A stretch of 64,000 nucleotides of DNA from Enterovibrio baiacu (GCF_004120195.1 NZ_SCHN01000007.1:372001-436000), one strand, 5' to 3'; numbered from the stretch's first letter, positions 9,790 to 18,398 are shown. The notes: generated by a model not told the origin, from the letters alone. Translations and numbers: made by a program.

Positions 9790-10412
9790 AGAACGCAGTA
9801 AGGTTGGGAACAACCAAGTTCACACTGACACTTTCAACCTTTGTACTACTAGGCACGTTCGGCCTCGCCGGATGTTCCACGACAGTTTCAAACCCGCCCG
9901 TGGCTGATCAAACGGCCAGCCTGTTAGATGATGACAAAGACGGCGTGATCAACGCCCGTGATTTGTGCACCACGACGGCATTAGGCGCGGAAGTGAACAA
10001 TGATGGATGTGCGGAAATCGTCGCGCTCAATGCGATGAATGAATTGCACATCTTGTTCGCAAATAACTCTTCTGTCATTCCACCAAGCTTTAATGGTGAA
10101 GTCCGTCAACTGGCGACCTTCATGAAAACCTTCCCAGCAACCCGTGTTGAGCTAAAAGGCTATGCAAGCCCAACGGGGTCAGATGCACACAACATTGCGC
10201 TGTCGCAAGCGCGTGCGGGCTCTGTGAGAGATGCGCTGACACGACAAGGTATTCAAAAAAGTCGTATAAAGATCATTGGCTACGGTGAAAGCGACCCTGT
10301 GATTGCAGATTCAGCATCGCGTACAGAAATCTTAAGCCGTCGAGTGACGGCAGGTGTGAAAGCGACAGAAGAAAGTGTCGTGATGGAATGGACTATCTAC
10401 ACGTCCAAATAA
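9786..10412 (+). CDS. OmpA-domain outer-membrane lipoprotein
   Basis: 208 residues. Signal peptide with lipobox L-A-G-C (Cys30), so probably lipid-anchored. Residues 48-61 (DDDKDGVINARDLC) form a short thrombospondin-3-like calcium motif, a common linker in OmpA-type proteins. Residues ~85-207 form the peptidoglycan-binding OmpA C-terminal domain: 'LSQARAGSVRDAL' (139-151), 'GYGESDP' (165-171) and 'RRV' (185-187). The ATG overlaps the stop of the TolC-like gene. OmpA-type proteins commonly sit in BapA/LapA-type secretion loci, where they may couple the export machinery or the adhesin to the wall; that role is inference. Confidence 0.88.
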   Translation: MKNAVRLGTTKFTLTLSTFVLLGTFGLAGCSTTVSNPPVADQTASLLDDDKDGVINARDLCTTTALGAEVNNDGCAEIVALNAMNELHILFANNSSVIPPSFNGEVRQLATFMKTFPATRVELKGYASPTGSDAHNIALSQARAGSVRDALTRQGIQKSRIKIIGYGESDPVIADSASRTEILSRRVTAGVKATEESVVMEWTIYTSK

Positions 10413-10440
10413 CCGTTCTACATCACTACAAAAAGCAACG

Positions 10441-10477
10441 AAAAAAAGGGACTGATTTAATCAGTCCCTTTTCTTTT
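10441..10477 (+). terminator. Rho-independent terminator of the tolC-ompA operon
   Basis: GGGACTGA (10448-10455), loop TTTAA, TCAGTCCC (10461-10468), followed by TTTTCTTTT. Located 35 nt after the OmpA stop. Confidence 0.88.
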
Positions 10478-10707
10478 GTATTTATACGAAATAACGCGCT
10501 TTTTTAAACCGAACGAGAAAAACCAACATTGAACAGCGCCGAATCATTGCGTCTGCACATCATGCTTGCGAGCACAACACAGAACGCATCAATACCACCT
10601 GCCCGTCACCTGCCCCGGTATTTCCATCAAGTCGCTATTTTTAGGGCTGATCGCGACACAGGCACGCGCAGACGACAGCCATTACGCAAAGACGATGGTT
10701 TGGCGGC

Positions 10708-11043
10708 TCAATGGAAAATGATGGGATCAATCGTCCCTTGATTGGTTGGCAGTGCCAACAACAACCAAAAATCGAGCTCTGTCTCTGTGCATTGGTCTGG
10801 CGCAACGCGGATGACACCTTTACAGCGTTTACCGCCAGGTTGCTCTAATTTCGCACCTGGACGCCGCAGCGCTTCCTTCAAGCACTCTTCCCCAACAACG
10901 AACTGAAGGCCGTCTTCATCGATGATGCTGAACAGGCGTTCATGTTGATAAAAGTACACGCGCTGGTTGTCGATTTCTTCGCGAATTCCGGATATACCGA
11001 TCAGTGCGTTTCGCACTGACTCAGAAAGGTGTTTGTCAGTCAC
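10708..11043 (-). CDS. Small conserved-looking protein of unknown function
   Basis: 111 residues if the GTG at 11043 is the start: it follows an AGAGAG ribosome site, whereas the longest frame would begin at a TTG (11097) with no such site. The protein is soluble, with no signal peptide or membrane segment. The middle ('HERLFSIIDEDGLQFVVG') alternates short strands, and a Lys/Arg-rich stretch with 'PGGKRCKGVIRV' follows. The fold pattern loosely recalls small TfoX-N/YjbR-type domains, but I cannot assign a family. It stands alone, with its stop facing the terminator of the OmpA gene. Confidence 0.55.
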   Translation of the reverse strand: MTDKHLSESVRNALIGISGIREEIDNQRVYFYQHERLFSIIDEDGLQFVVGEECLKEALRRPGAKLEQPGGKRCKGVIRVAPDQCTETELDFWLLLALPTNQGTIDPIIFH

Positions 11044-11515
11044 AGCGTTCTCTCTATTTTTCTCGTTTAGCCAAATATAGAGAAACAACGCTCGCAAATA
11101 ATCATCGATGATTCATATTCCATCTAAAACCGTAAAAAAGGCTGACATATCCACCAAGTGTCTAATAGCGCTAACTAATAATTATTCAGATCAAGCCGAC
11201 AAACGTAGTAAACAAGCGGTTTAAACCTACAGAAACGCCAAAAACTCATACTTCACTAAGGCTGTGGACTGACGATACTTCTCCATAGAGTAGGGATTTA
11301 GTGCTTGATCCGGCACACAATTCGATTTGTCTTAACCTTGCTTTTGTCTCGTTTGCGCTAAGCTTCTAGTAAATAAGAATCATCTCTTTAAAGTTAAACA
11401 GATAGAGGTGTATTCAATTGAATAACCTCGAAATATGTCACCAAGGAAGGAGATTACACAACCAAAATACCACGTGCGACGCTCACCAATTCACCAACAT
11501 TGAAGGAGAGGCGAC
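11044..11515. other. Intergenic region upstream of the photolyase gene
   Basis: 472 nt without a convincing gene. It must carry the promoter of the plus-strand cryptochrome/photolyase and that of the minus-strand 111-residue gene. It is AT-rich around 11160-11200 and 11360-11440. A TGATCC at about 11308 recalls the -35 element of light/oxidative-stress ECF promoters that drive photolyases in some bacteria, but I see no matching -10 element. Confidence 0.35.
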
Positions 11516-12799
11516 ATGAAAGGGCTAATTTGGTTTAGGAATGATTTAAGGCTGGGTGATAACCCTGCTTTAGTGACGCTGACACGGCGTTGTGAAAAAG
11601 CCATTATGCTTTTTGTCATCGATCCAGAGTGGTTTCGTCCTACCCACTTTCAATCAAAACATATGGGACGTTTCCGCGAAGAATTCCTTTATCAGTCGTT
11701 GCGTTCGCTCGAATGCGAACTCAAGAAACGGAAGCAACGGCTGGTCGTAAAAGTCGGTAACCCACTCGAGATCATTCCTGATATTTGCCAGCGCCATGGC
11801 ATTGACCTCGTTACCGTGACGGATCATCCCGGCGTTAACGAACAACAACAAGTCGCGTACCTTAAACGCGTGCTGCCGAGCGAAGTGAGTGTCAGCGAAA
11901 GCTTTACGCTCTATTTGCAAAACCAAATCAATTTTACCAAAGACAATTTCCCAAAAACCTTCACCCAGTTTCGACGTCATGTCGATCATCAAAACCTGTT
12001 GCCATGCATTCCTATTAGCGCACCTGAGTCCTTACCAAGCGCGCTGGACGAGCGTAGAGACTTTTGGGACGGACAGGAGTTTGTGTACGATTTGACGCCA
12101 TACCACGGGGGTGAAGATTCTGGCTCTTTACAGTTAAACCAGTTTTTCTGGAAAACACAGGGATTAAAACACTACAAAGACACACGCAACTGCTTGGACG
12201 GATGGCGCTTCTCATCGCGTCTTTCAGCGTGGTTAGCGAACGGTTCGTTGTCAGCCCGTATGGTGGCGGCAGAACTTGATAACTATGAATATCGCCATGG
12301 GCGCGACGAATCTACCCGTACCATTTTAGCGGAGCTCCTGTGGCGTGAATATTACCAATGGATGATGCATGTTCAAGGCCCAAGAATGTTTGCTTTTGAC
12401 GGCCTCAAACAAAAGCGCCCTCTCACCAGCTTCTACAGTGAAAAATTTAAAGCATGGGAACAAGGCACGACGGAATTCCCTATTGTGAATGCCTGCATGC
12501 GGCAGCTCAATCAAACAGGTTGGATGTCGAATCGTGGCCGTCATATTGCGGCAAGTTGCTTGGTGAACGAATTGGGTGTCGATTGGCGATTTGGTGCGGC
12601 TTACTTTGAACAACAACTCATCGACTTTGATGTGTCGTCCAACTATGGCAATTGGCAGGTCGTTGCAGGCGTTGATGCAGACCCCGATGGACACCCTCAC
12701 TTTGATGTGAACACGTTAGCAAAAGAATACGACCCTGAGGGCGTGTTTGTTGATAAATGGGCAGAAGCGACGTCACCTGAAAGCTTACTGAAATACTGA
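11516..12799 (+). CDS. DASH-type cryptochrome / deoxyribodipyrimidine photolyase
   Basis: 427 residues, start ATG with GGAGAGG site. The N-terminal photolyase domain begins KGLIWFRNDLRLGDNPAL, the Rossmann-like antenna-binding half. The C-terminal FAD-binding half contains 'TILAELLWREYYQWMMH', 'PIVNACMRQLNQTGWMSNRGR' in split form, and 'SSNYGNWQ' followed by 'GVDADP'. The N-terminus and the 'NYGNWQ...GVDADP' segment match the cryptochrome-DASH subfamily better than class I CPD photolyases, which carry W-x-G-G motifs here. DASH proteins use blue light to repair CPD lesions, mainly in single-stranded DNA, and may signal. Monocistronic, closed by the terminator at 12826. Confidence 0.88.
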   Translation: MKGLIWFRNDLRLGDNPALVTLTRRCEKAIMLFVIDPEWFRPTHFQSKHMGRFREEFLYQSLRSLECELKKRKQRLVVKVGNPLEIIPDICQRHGIDLVTVTDHPGVNEQQQVAYLKRVLPSEVSVSESFTLYLQNQINFTKDNFPKTFTQFRRHVDHQNLLPCIPISAPESLPSALDERRDFWDGQEFVYDLTPYHGGEDSGSLQLNQFFWKTQGLKHYKDTRNCLDGWRFSSRLSAWLANGSLSARMVAAELDNYEYRHGRDESTRTILAELLWREYYQWMMHVQGPRMFAFDGLKQKRPLTSFYSEKFKAWEQGTTEFPIVNACMRQLNQTGWMSNRGRHIAASCLVNELGVDWRFGAAYFEQQLIDFDVSSNYGNWQVVAGVDADPDGHPHFDVNTLAKEYDPEGVFVDKWAEATSPESLLKY

Positions 12800-12825
12800 C
12801 ACGCACATAGCAACCATAAACTGAA

Positions 12826-12857
12826 GGGCGATGAATATGCATTCATCGCCCTTTTCT
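12826..12857 (+). terminator. Terminator of the cryptochrome gene
   Basis: Perfect 11-bp stem GGGCGATGAAT (12826-12836) / ATTCATCGCCC (12841-12851) with loop ATGC and a following TTTTCTT run. Confidence 0.9.
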
Positions 12858-12912
12858 TATTTCGCTCCAGCCTCATTAATCACTGTGAGACGAAGAAGAC
12901 AGTGGCGTCTAT

Positions 12913-13515
12913 CTACGCCAGAATATCGAGTATCCGATTGCTCACGCGCTTGGCATAAATCAGCGCCGTGTGGGTCAGAGGAAAGGTTTCATGGCTCGTC
13001 ATGCCTTTAATCTCTGTTTCTTTGAGTAAAACGGTGCCATCAGAGGCTTCACCTTGCTCTGCATTGAGCAACACCCTTGCTGGGCCAATAGGCATGTCAC
13101 CCGCAATACTGTATAGCTCTGCCCCTTTCGGCCATGTTGGCGTTTCTTTTGGCAAGAGGTATTCACTGGCAGATTGAAACATCCAGTCGCCAATACCCAC
13201 CTCTTTAAAGTATTCCGCAATTTTTGAGCCTTGGTGCGGCGTCCCCAAGGTGATGACGGTTTTAACGAAGTGACTCATTTCGCTGTCTGCTTCCATGTAA
13301 GCGCGGGTTATCACGCCCCCCATGGAATGAGCAACGATCGCGGTGATATCACCATCAATAAATGCATCCATTTCCCCGAACAGGGTTTGGGTATCAGGTG
13401 AAATGGTGTTGTAAGACAAATTAAGCACTTCGTGCCCCGCTTCTTTTAAGCGGTTGCACAAAGGGATCATGGCAATGCCATGCATATATAAGCCGTGAAG
13501 CAGGATAATTTTCAT
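12913..13515 (-). CDS. Alpha/beta hydrolase, lipase-like
   Basis: 200 residues from the ATG at 13515, which has an AGAAGGA site; the longer frame begins at a TTG (13545). MKIILLHGLYMHG carries the oxyanion 'HG'. The nucleophile elbow is A-H-S-M-G-G with Ser64, where most relatives have G-H-S. 'TLGTPHQGSKIA' is the typical strand after the elbow in PGAP1/lipase-type hydrolases, and the catalytic His is probably in 'PLTHTALIY' near the C-terminus. No signal peptide, so cytoplasmic. Substrate unknown; an esterase or acylglycerol lipase role is inference. It converges on the cryptochrome gene. Confidence 0.82.
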   Translation of the reverse strand: MKIILLHGLYMHGIAMIPLCNRLKEAGHEVLNLSYNTISPDTQTLFGEMDAFIDGDITAIVAHSMGGVITRAYMEADSEMSHFVKTVITLGTPHQGSKIAEYFKEVGIGDWMFQSASEYLLPKETPTWPKGAELYSIAGDMPIGPARVLLNAEQGEASDGTVLLKETEIKGMTSHETFPLTHTALIYAKRVSNRILDILA

Positions 13516-13857
13516 CGGTTCATCCTTCTGTTTTTCTTTAGACAATCAGACACAATGCTGTTGTCACTCTCCTTCACTCTTCAACGACAAAAACACCTGA
13601 TAGTGAATAAGCCATTGTCGCAGCAATTAAAAAATTTGTAGCTAGGCAGCCGTCACAGTTACACACACACCGAAAAAAGAACCTCGTCGTGCTTGCCTAT
13701 TTATTCGAGCTCGGTGTATCGCATTTAATACACCAAAACAGGTGACCCGATGAGTATCTTTATCGTGATGCTTAATCGTCACGCGCACGATACCCAAACA
13801 ACCTTTCAACCCTTCATCTTCAGGTTGTTTGAGGACATTTAACTAAGGAGCCAACCC
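13516..13857. other. Intergenic region with degenerate palindromic element
   Basis: 342 nt between divergent genes. Apart from the hairpin at 13790-13831 (separate entry) and the ribosome site TAAGGAG before 13858, I see nothing specific. Promoters of the hydrolase and of the secreted Ala/Glu-rich protein must lie here. Confidence 0.4.
13790..13831. repeat. Miniature copy of the 'TATACCCAA' palindromic intergenic element
   Basis: ATACCCAAACAACCT (13790-13804) pairs with AGGTTGTTTG (13822-13831) in a 10-bp perfect stem. The right half also reads CATCTTCAGGTTGTTTG. Both arms match the termini of the 179-bp element at 60758-60936 (ends TATACCCAAGCAACC and GTTGTTTGGGTATA), so this is probably a small or eroded copy. 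It lies in the presumed 5' leader of the gene at 13858. Confidence 0.65.
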
Positions 13858-14175
13858 ATGAAAAATCGCAATCTCGCTATTCTCGCAACGGTATTTTCAA
13901 TATTGCCTTTTTCTACCCTCGCAGATGACGAAGCAAGCGTGGCTGAAATGACTGCCGAAGAACGTGTTGAAGAAATCAAAGCCGTCGTGAATAACGTTGA
14001 AACAGATGTTGATATGATGGCGAAAGAAGCAGAAGTGCAATCCGAACAAGCCATGAAAGAAGCCAAAGACGGCGCAGATTCAGCGTTGGTCGACACCAAA
14101 GCGACTGCGAGCAAAATGGAACAGGCTGCGGAAGCGAAAGTGGATGACGTGATAGATACTACCACCAGCCAATGA
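13858..14175 (+). CDS. Small secreted Ala/Glu/Lys-rich helical protein
   Basis: 105 residues with a strong ribosome site (TAAGGAG). Signal peptide of about 22 residues (KNRNLAILATVFSILPFSTLA, cleavage before DDEAS). The mature part is highly charged, without Cys or aromatic residues, and rich in Ala, Glu, Asp, Lys, Met and Val in a heptad-like pattern ('AEVQSEQAMKEAKDGA', 'ATASKMEQAAEAK'), suggesting an extended amphipathic helix or coiled coil in the periplasm. LEA-like or chaperone-like behaviour is only a guess; I do not recognise the family. Confidence 0.72.
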   Translation: MKNRNLAILATVFSILPFSTLADDEASVAEMTAEERVEEIKAVVNNVETDVDMMAKEAEVQSEQAMKEAKDGADSALVDTKATASKMEQAAEAKVDDVIDTTTSQ

Positions 14176-14214
14176 ATGCTTTTCTACGCGCATTCAGCGT
14201 GAAGCACTAAATAT

Positions 14215-14238
14215 AAAAAAAGCGGCCAATGGCCGCTT
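14215..14238 (-). terminator. Terminator for the YjiH-type gene
   Basis: AGCGGCC (14221-14227), loop AAT, GGCCGCT (14231-14237). On the minus strand the stem is followed by TTTTTTATATT, so it mainly serves the gene ending at 14266. On the plus strand the tail is weak. Confidence 0.78.
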
Positions 14239-14265
14239 CCTTCACTCAGGGTGCTCACACAGTGA

Positions 14266-15636
14266 TTAGAAAATCAGGTGAGCCACGCCCGCGATAACTG
14301 GCAGTGTCACCAAGGTACGCAGGATGAAGATCATCACCAGTTCCCATGCTTTCACCGGAATTTTGCTGCCCAGTAGCAATGCGCCAACTTCTGACATGTA
14401 AATCAATTGCGTGACCGACAAGGTTGCAACCACAAAACGAGTCATCTCGTTATCAATGTTTGCCGCCAGTACCGCTGGGATAAACATGTCTGCGATACCC
14501 ACTAGCATGGTTTCAGACGCCGCAACCGCTTCAGGGATCTGTAGTAACTCAAGCAATGGTACGAATGGCATGCCCAGAATCGTAAAGATTGGCGTGTATT
14601 CTGCAATGATCAGTGCAGAAGTACCGATTGCCATGACAACAGGCAGCACACCAAAAACCATGTCAGCCGCGTTCTCTAGGCCTTCTTTCAGCACATCGCT
14701 CAAAGAACGGATTTTTGATGCGCGATTAATCGCCGTTTTCACACCGTGACTGAATAACGTTTCACCTTCTGGCAACGCTTCATGCTCTAGGCTTTTCTCT
14801 TCGCCATTCACTAAGGTGTTTTTCTTCCAGCAAAGTGGTGGCAAACGTGGCACGACAACAGCAGCAACAAAACCCGCCAAACACACAGTCAGGTAAAATG
14901 GCACGAACATGTGCTCCAAACCTACCTGCGCGATAACCACCAAGCTAAAGCTGATTGAAACCACTGAGAAGGTCGTGCCCACAACGGCTGCTTCACGCTC
15001 TGTGTAGTAACCTTGCTCGTATTGCTTGCTCGACATCAGGATTGCAACACTGCCATCGCCTAACCATGAACTTGCACAGTCAACAGCTGAACGACCTGGT
15101 AAGCCAAACAGCGGACGCATGATGCGCGTCATGAAGGTACCAATCAGTTCAAGCAAACCAAAGTTGGTCAGCAGTGGCAGGAACAAACCCGCGAACACAA
15201 ACACTGAAAGCAAGGTTGGTAGCAAGTCACCCAGCACAAAACCACCGGTTGCTCCACCAATCACGTGCTCAGGACCAAAGCCGAAGAAGGCCATTAACAC
15301 AAAAGCGGCACCCAACATGCGCACTGTCAGCCAAACTGGCGTCGCTAAAAGAAGACCTGACAGAAACGTTGAGTTCATAATGAAGCGTGGTTTGAATGCC
15401 AACGCGAATACAGAACCGATGGCACTGACCAAAATGATGGTGGTAACGACAACGGGTGCAGAATTACCCAAAACCCCTAGCAAAGATTTTGCAAGAACGG
15501 CAATAGGAATCGTAAACCCACCGTTGATCATGACAGGCGTCATGAACAGCAAGATGCCGAGTAGCGATGGAATGAGGAACATCAACACATTCCGTGTCGA
15601 TGATGATGCTTTTGCTATCTTCTGAGTGTTTTGCAT
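14266..15636 (-). CDS. YjiH-family inner-membrane protein (nucleoside-recognition 'Gate' domains)
   Basis: 456 residues from ATG 15636 (AGGAAG site at 8 nt); a GTG at 15678 would extend it without a ribosome site. About ten hydrophobic segments. 'GLPGRSAVDCASSWLGDGS' and the paired Gly/Ser-rich regions match the Gate domains of the YjiH/SpmAB/NupC-like superfamily. The substrate of YjiH proteins is not established; transport of a nucleoside-like or small organic compound is inference. Monocistronic. Its upstream region (15637-15917) is AT-rich with no clear operator. Confidence 0.8.
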   Translation of the reverse strand: MQNTQKIAKASSSTRNVLMFLIPSLLGILLFMTPVMINGGFTIPIAVLAKSLLGVLGNSAPVVVTTIILVSAIGSVFALAFKPRFIMNSTFLSGLLLATPVWLTVRMLGAAFVLMAFFGFGPEHVIGGATGGFVLGDLLPTLLSVFVFAGLFLPLLTNFGLLELIGTFMTRIMRPLFGLPGRSAVDCASSWLGDGSVAILMSSKQYEQGYYTEREAAVVGTTFSVVSISFSLVVIAQVGLEHMFVPFYLTVCLAGFVAAVVVPRLPPLCWKKNTLVNGEEKSLEHEALPEGETLFSHGVKTAINRASKIRSLSDVLKEGLENAADMVFGVLPVVMAIGTSALIIAEYTPIFTILGMPFVPLLELLQIPEAVAASETMLVGIADMFIPAVLAANIDNEMTRFVVATLSVTQLIYMSEVGALLLGSKIPVKAWELVMIFILRTLVTLPVIAGVAHLIF

Positions 15637-15917
15637 GGCGTGACTTCCTGAGCAATGCGCTGCTAAATATATATTCACTAAATGTGACTAACTGAGCGAA
15701 GATTAATTTAACTCTTTTCTCTTGTAAATAATAAATAGTCACTTATTTTGAATAAATTAGCGAAAGCGATGTTATTGACCACTTAGGAAGCAAATACTGT
15801 TTATTTTTCACGCATTAATTGTTAATCGGTTGTTATATTAACTCTTGCCACGAGACGATTAATTGCCCATATAATCGATTGTTTATCACTGAAACCCGCA
15901 ATTCATGTATTGCATAA

Positions 15918-16706
15918 CTACCCAATCTTTCTATCGGTTTTTTCGTACTCATCCACCACCCATTTCCAATGCGCGTCCAACAAGGCAACCACGGCACGCT
16001 TTTTTACAGGCTTTCGTTGGATCAGGTAGAAAAGACGTTCCATTTCCAAGGCTTTATCGGGGTAAAACTCTAAAAACACACGCGAACACGCTTCTAACTC
16101 TTCTTCCCAGCAATTGGCTTTGTAAGCCACCAAACCAAAACTGGCTTTGATCAACCTTGATGCAGCTTCTTCTGCGGCATCCAACTGAGTGCCCCATTTG
16201 GTTGCTATCGCGACTTTATTCCTCAGTTCGCGTAAACGCACCGACAAGTCATCATTCATGGCTTTACACACTTCCCAGCTCACCTCAAAGTGACCAAAGC
16301 TTTGTGCGAGGTTATCGCCCTGAATGCACTGCGTGCAGTGCTTTAAGAAAAAGCCCCATTTAAAGATATTGCCAAGATCCCTCACATCGTTGATTGGCAC
16401 GACGTCAATCGCAACCCGACTAATGGCATCATTGCCCTGCTCGACACGAAAGCGCACTGTATTCAACATGGAATATTCATTCACGTTTAACGTACGTTGT
16501 GTCACCAACGTCAGGTTCATGGTCGCTTTGTCTGCTGCGATTCGATGCGCTATATCGCCAGATAGGTAGGCACTATGAAGTGTGTCGCCTAACGCACCTT
16601 TAAGCTGACGCACAGCGGTCGCAACGGGTTCAACAAACTGTGCTTGTAATGGACGCTCGCTATCGAGCTCAGGCAGTAACCCTTGGCGTGGGCTGGCTTT
16701 GTACAA
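15918..16706 (-). CDS. Nucleotidyltransferase-like protein, catalytic motif degenerate
   Basis: 262 residues if the TTG at 16706 is the start: it sits 6 nt after a strong AAAGGAG. The longest frame also starts at a TTG (16736). The first half, 'TLHSAYLSGDIAHRIAADKA' then 'MNLTLVT', has the strand-turn layout of nucleotidyltransferase domains (usual G-S-x-A-x-G ... D-x-D), but the Ser-Gly signature reads S-G-D-I-A-H and the D-x-D reads N-x-T. The second half is helical with 'FFLKHCTQCIQG'. It may be an inactive or diverged transferase. Family assignment is tentative. Confidence 0.55.
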   Translation of the reverse strand: MYKASPRQGLLPELDSERPLQAQFVEPVATAVRQLKGALGDTLHSAYLSGDIAHRIAADKATMNLTLVTQRTLNVNEYSMLNTVRFRVEQGNDAISRVAIDVVPINDVRDLGNIFKWGFFLKHCTQCIQGDNLAQSFGHFEVSWEVCKAMNDDLSVRLRELRNKVAIATKWGTQLDAAEEAASRLIKASFGLVAYKANCWEEELEACSRVFLEFYPDKALEMERLFYLIQRKPVKKRAVVALLDAHWKWVVDEYEKTDRKIG

Positions 16707-16939
16707 ACTTCGCTCCTTTCTGGCGACGAGAATCAATGTCTTTGGAATGCGCTGAACGTATCGCGTTCAAAATGCTTGAGTTGCTCTTCTATTTTAGAAG
16801 TAGAAAGCGTATTCAGACCAGCAATAGTGTGTGCGCCAACCGTCTGTTTGCGCACTCTCTGCGCGACGAGAGGCAAGAACGCACTTTGGGAAACCATCTT
16901 TAACATGCTTTAATAGACCTGTTAGAAACCTAAGAGTGA

Positions 16940-17266
16940 ATGATTATGGAAACCCGCCTACTTTCAATTGATGACACCCTCGATACGGCGTTTGATATTT
17001 TCTATGAAATGGCAGAAGACAACCTCGACTACGATGACCTTCTTGCGTTTCAAGCCCGTTTCGATGAAGAAGGTGCTGGCATCGCCGTGGATGCCGAAAG
17101 TGATTGGGAAGAGCATGTTGGGTTTGAGGTTGACCGTGAGACATTCGTTGAAGTGCGTATCGGTCTCACGTCTGAAGACACCTTGAACGATGTGCTTGTG
17201 CGCATGTTAGTAAGCCGCGATCCTGAGCAGAAATTCTGTCACTTGCTGTGGAAACGCGCCGAGTAA
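16940..17266 (+). CDS. DUF440 family putative double-stranded DNA mimic protein (HI1450/YciU-like)
   Basis: 108 residues, strongly acidic: 'TAFDIFYEMAEDNLDYDDLL', 'DWEEHVGFEVD' and 'FCHLLWKR' correspond to conserved blocks of DUF440 as I recall the family. HI1450 of this family is acidic with a DNA-like charge pattern and was proposed to bind HU-type proteins. The start is either ATG 16940 or ATG 16946; AAGAG lies a little closer to the first. Single gene with its own terminator. Confidence 0.82.
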   Translation: MIMETRLLSIDDTLDTAFDIFYEMAEDNLDYDDLLAFQARFDEEGAGIAVDAESDWEEHVGFEVDRETFVEVRIGLTSEDTLNDVLVRMLVSRDPEQKFCHLLWKRAE

Positions 17267-17298
17267 GCGCATGACGCGCAAGCGCCCGCACAACACAT

Positions 17299-17335
17299 AA
17301 AAAAAGGCCAGCTATGTCGCTGGCCTTTTTATTTT
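17299..17335. terminator. Bidirectional terminator between DUF440 gene and nap operon
   Basis: GGCCAGC (17306-17312), loop TATGTC, GCTGGCC (17319-17325), flanked by A5-7 on the left and T5 on the right, so it can end both the plus-strand DUF440 gene and the minus-strand nap operon. Confidence 0.9.
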
Positions 17336-17354
17336 TAACACTCACTGCTATACA

Positions 17355-17954
17355 TCAATCAAATTTGAATTCTTTCGATGCGTCGTGGTTGCGCGGCAGT
17401 TTATGCGCAATACCTTTGTGACAGTCGATACAGGTCTGCCCTGCTTCTTCTGCACGATCATGAACGCTCGCTGCGACATTCTTCTGTGCGCTAAAATCCA
17501 TGTATTCAAAGTTATGACAGTTACGGCACTCTTGTGAGTCGTTCGCTTTCATCCGGCTCCACTCACGCGTAGCCATTTCCAAACGGTGATCTTCGAACTT
17601 CTGCGGCGTGGCGACAATGCCAAATGCTTTCGCATACAGTTCTTTACTCGCTTGGATCTTACGGATCATCTTAGGACCCCATTCTTTAGGCACGTGACAG
17701 TCAGGACACGTCGCACGCACACCACTGCGGTTGCTGTAGTGAATCGTGCCGACGTATTCTTGGTACACATTGTCTTGCATTTCATGACAACCGATACAGA
17801 ACTCTTCTCGGTTCGTCATTTCCATGCCGGTGTTAAACCCACCCCAGAAAATAATGCCTGCGGCAAAGCCAATGATGAGTACTGTGCCAATCGCTAAGTG
17901 GCTAGGTTTACGAAACCATGACCAGCCTTTTTTGATAAACCCGGGTATTTTCAT
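17355..17954 (-). CDS. napC: NapC, membrane tetraheme quinol dehydrogenase
   Basis: 199 residues from the ATG at 17954 (AAGGAG site; a GTG and another ATG lie just upstream). One N-terminal membrane helix (about residues 20-40), then four c-type haem motifs: CIGCH (53-57), CPDCH, CRNCH and CIDCH, as in the NapC/NirT family. It oxidises quinol and passes electrons to the periplasmic NapAB. Last gene of napFDABC, 9 nt after napB. No napGH or napE nearby, so NapC is the only visible quinol link. Related to TorC at the right edge of the window. Confidence 0.95.
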   Translation of the reverse strand: MKIPGFIKKGWSWFRKPSHLAIGTVLIIGFAAGIIFWGGFNTGMEMTNREEFCIGCHEMQDNVYQEYVGTIHYSNRSGVRATCPDCHVPKEWGPKMIRKIQASKELYAKAFGIVATPQKFEDHRLEMATREWSRMKANDSQECRNCHNFEYMDFSAQKNVAASVHDRAEEAGQTCIDCHKGIAHKLPRNHDASKEFKFD

Positions 17955-17963
17955 CATCACTCC

Positions 17964-18398
17964 TTACTGACCAAACTTGCCCGCTGGAACAAAATCGTTC
18001 TCTACGATAGGCTCGCCTTGGATCTGAGGAACATGGCATTGCAGACAGAAATAACGGCGTGGGGCGACATCTGTCAGCACTTTGTTATCACGGTCTAGGT
18101 AGTGTGTTGGGCTCACGCGTGGTGCGCCGGTTTTACGGTAAACATCCACATCATGACACTGCAAACACGCATTGTTTGATTGGTTAACCTGATAGCCATC
18201 GACCGCATGCGGTACCATTGGCGGTTGGTTAACATAGTTCAATGACAAGCGTTCTTGGTTTTTCGGTACTGCTTTTATTTTTGGCACTTCGTTGTTTTCA
18301 CCAATCTCTTGGTCACCACGTAGCGACGTCACTTGCGCCATTGCCACTGAGCTAATTAATGCCGCCAGCAATAGAGAAACCGTGTATTTCATTTTCAT
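17964..18398 (-). CDS. napB: NapB, diheme electron-transfer subunit of periplasmic nitrate reductase
   Basis: 144 residues. Cleavable signal peptide (MKYTVSLLLAALISSVAMA). Two haem-binding sites, CLQCH-DVD and CLQCH-VPQ, and the family blocks 'PPMVPHAVDGYQV' and 'SPTHYLDRD'. Receives electrons from NapC and gives them to NapA in the periplasm. Lies 78 nt after napA, with AAAGGAG before the start. Confidence 0.95.
   Translation of the reverse strand: MKMKYTVSLLLAALISSVAMAQVTSLRGDQEIGENNEVPKIKAVPKNQERLSLNYVNQPPMVPHAVDGYQVNQSNNACLQCHDVDVYRKTGAPRVSPTHYLDRDNKVLTDVAPRRYFCLQCHVPQIQGEPIVENDFVPAGKFGQ

Noticed and set aside
10529-10741. 70-codon plus-strand frame after the OmpA terminator
   Set aside because: Overlaps the end of the minus-strand 111-residue gene, has no ribosome site, and its composition is not protein-like.
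11308-11340. ECF-sigma-type promoter (TGATCC) upstream of the photolyase gene
   Set aside because: Only the -35-like hexamer is present; no matching -10 at the right distance.
16640-16913. Two overlapping plus-strand frames upstream of the DUF440 gene
   Set aside because: Mostly antisense to the nucleotidyltransferase-like gene and its leader; no ribosome sites and no recognisable product.
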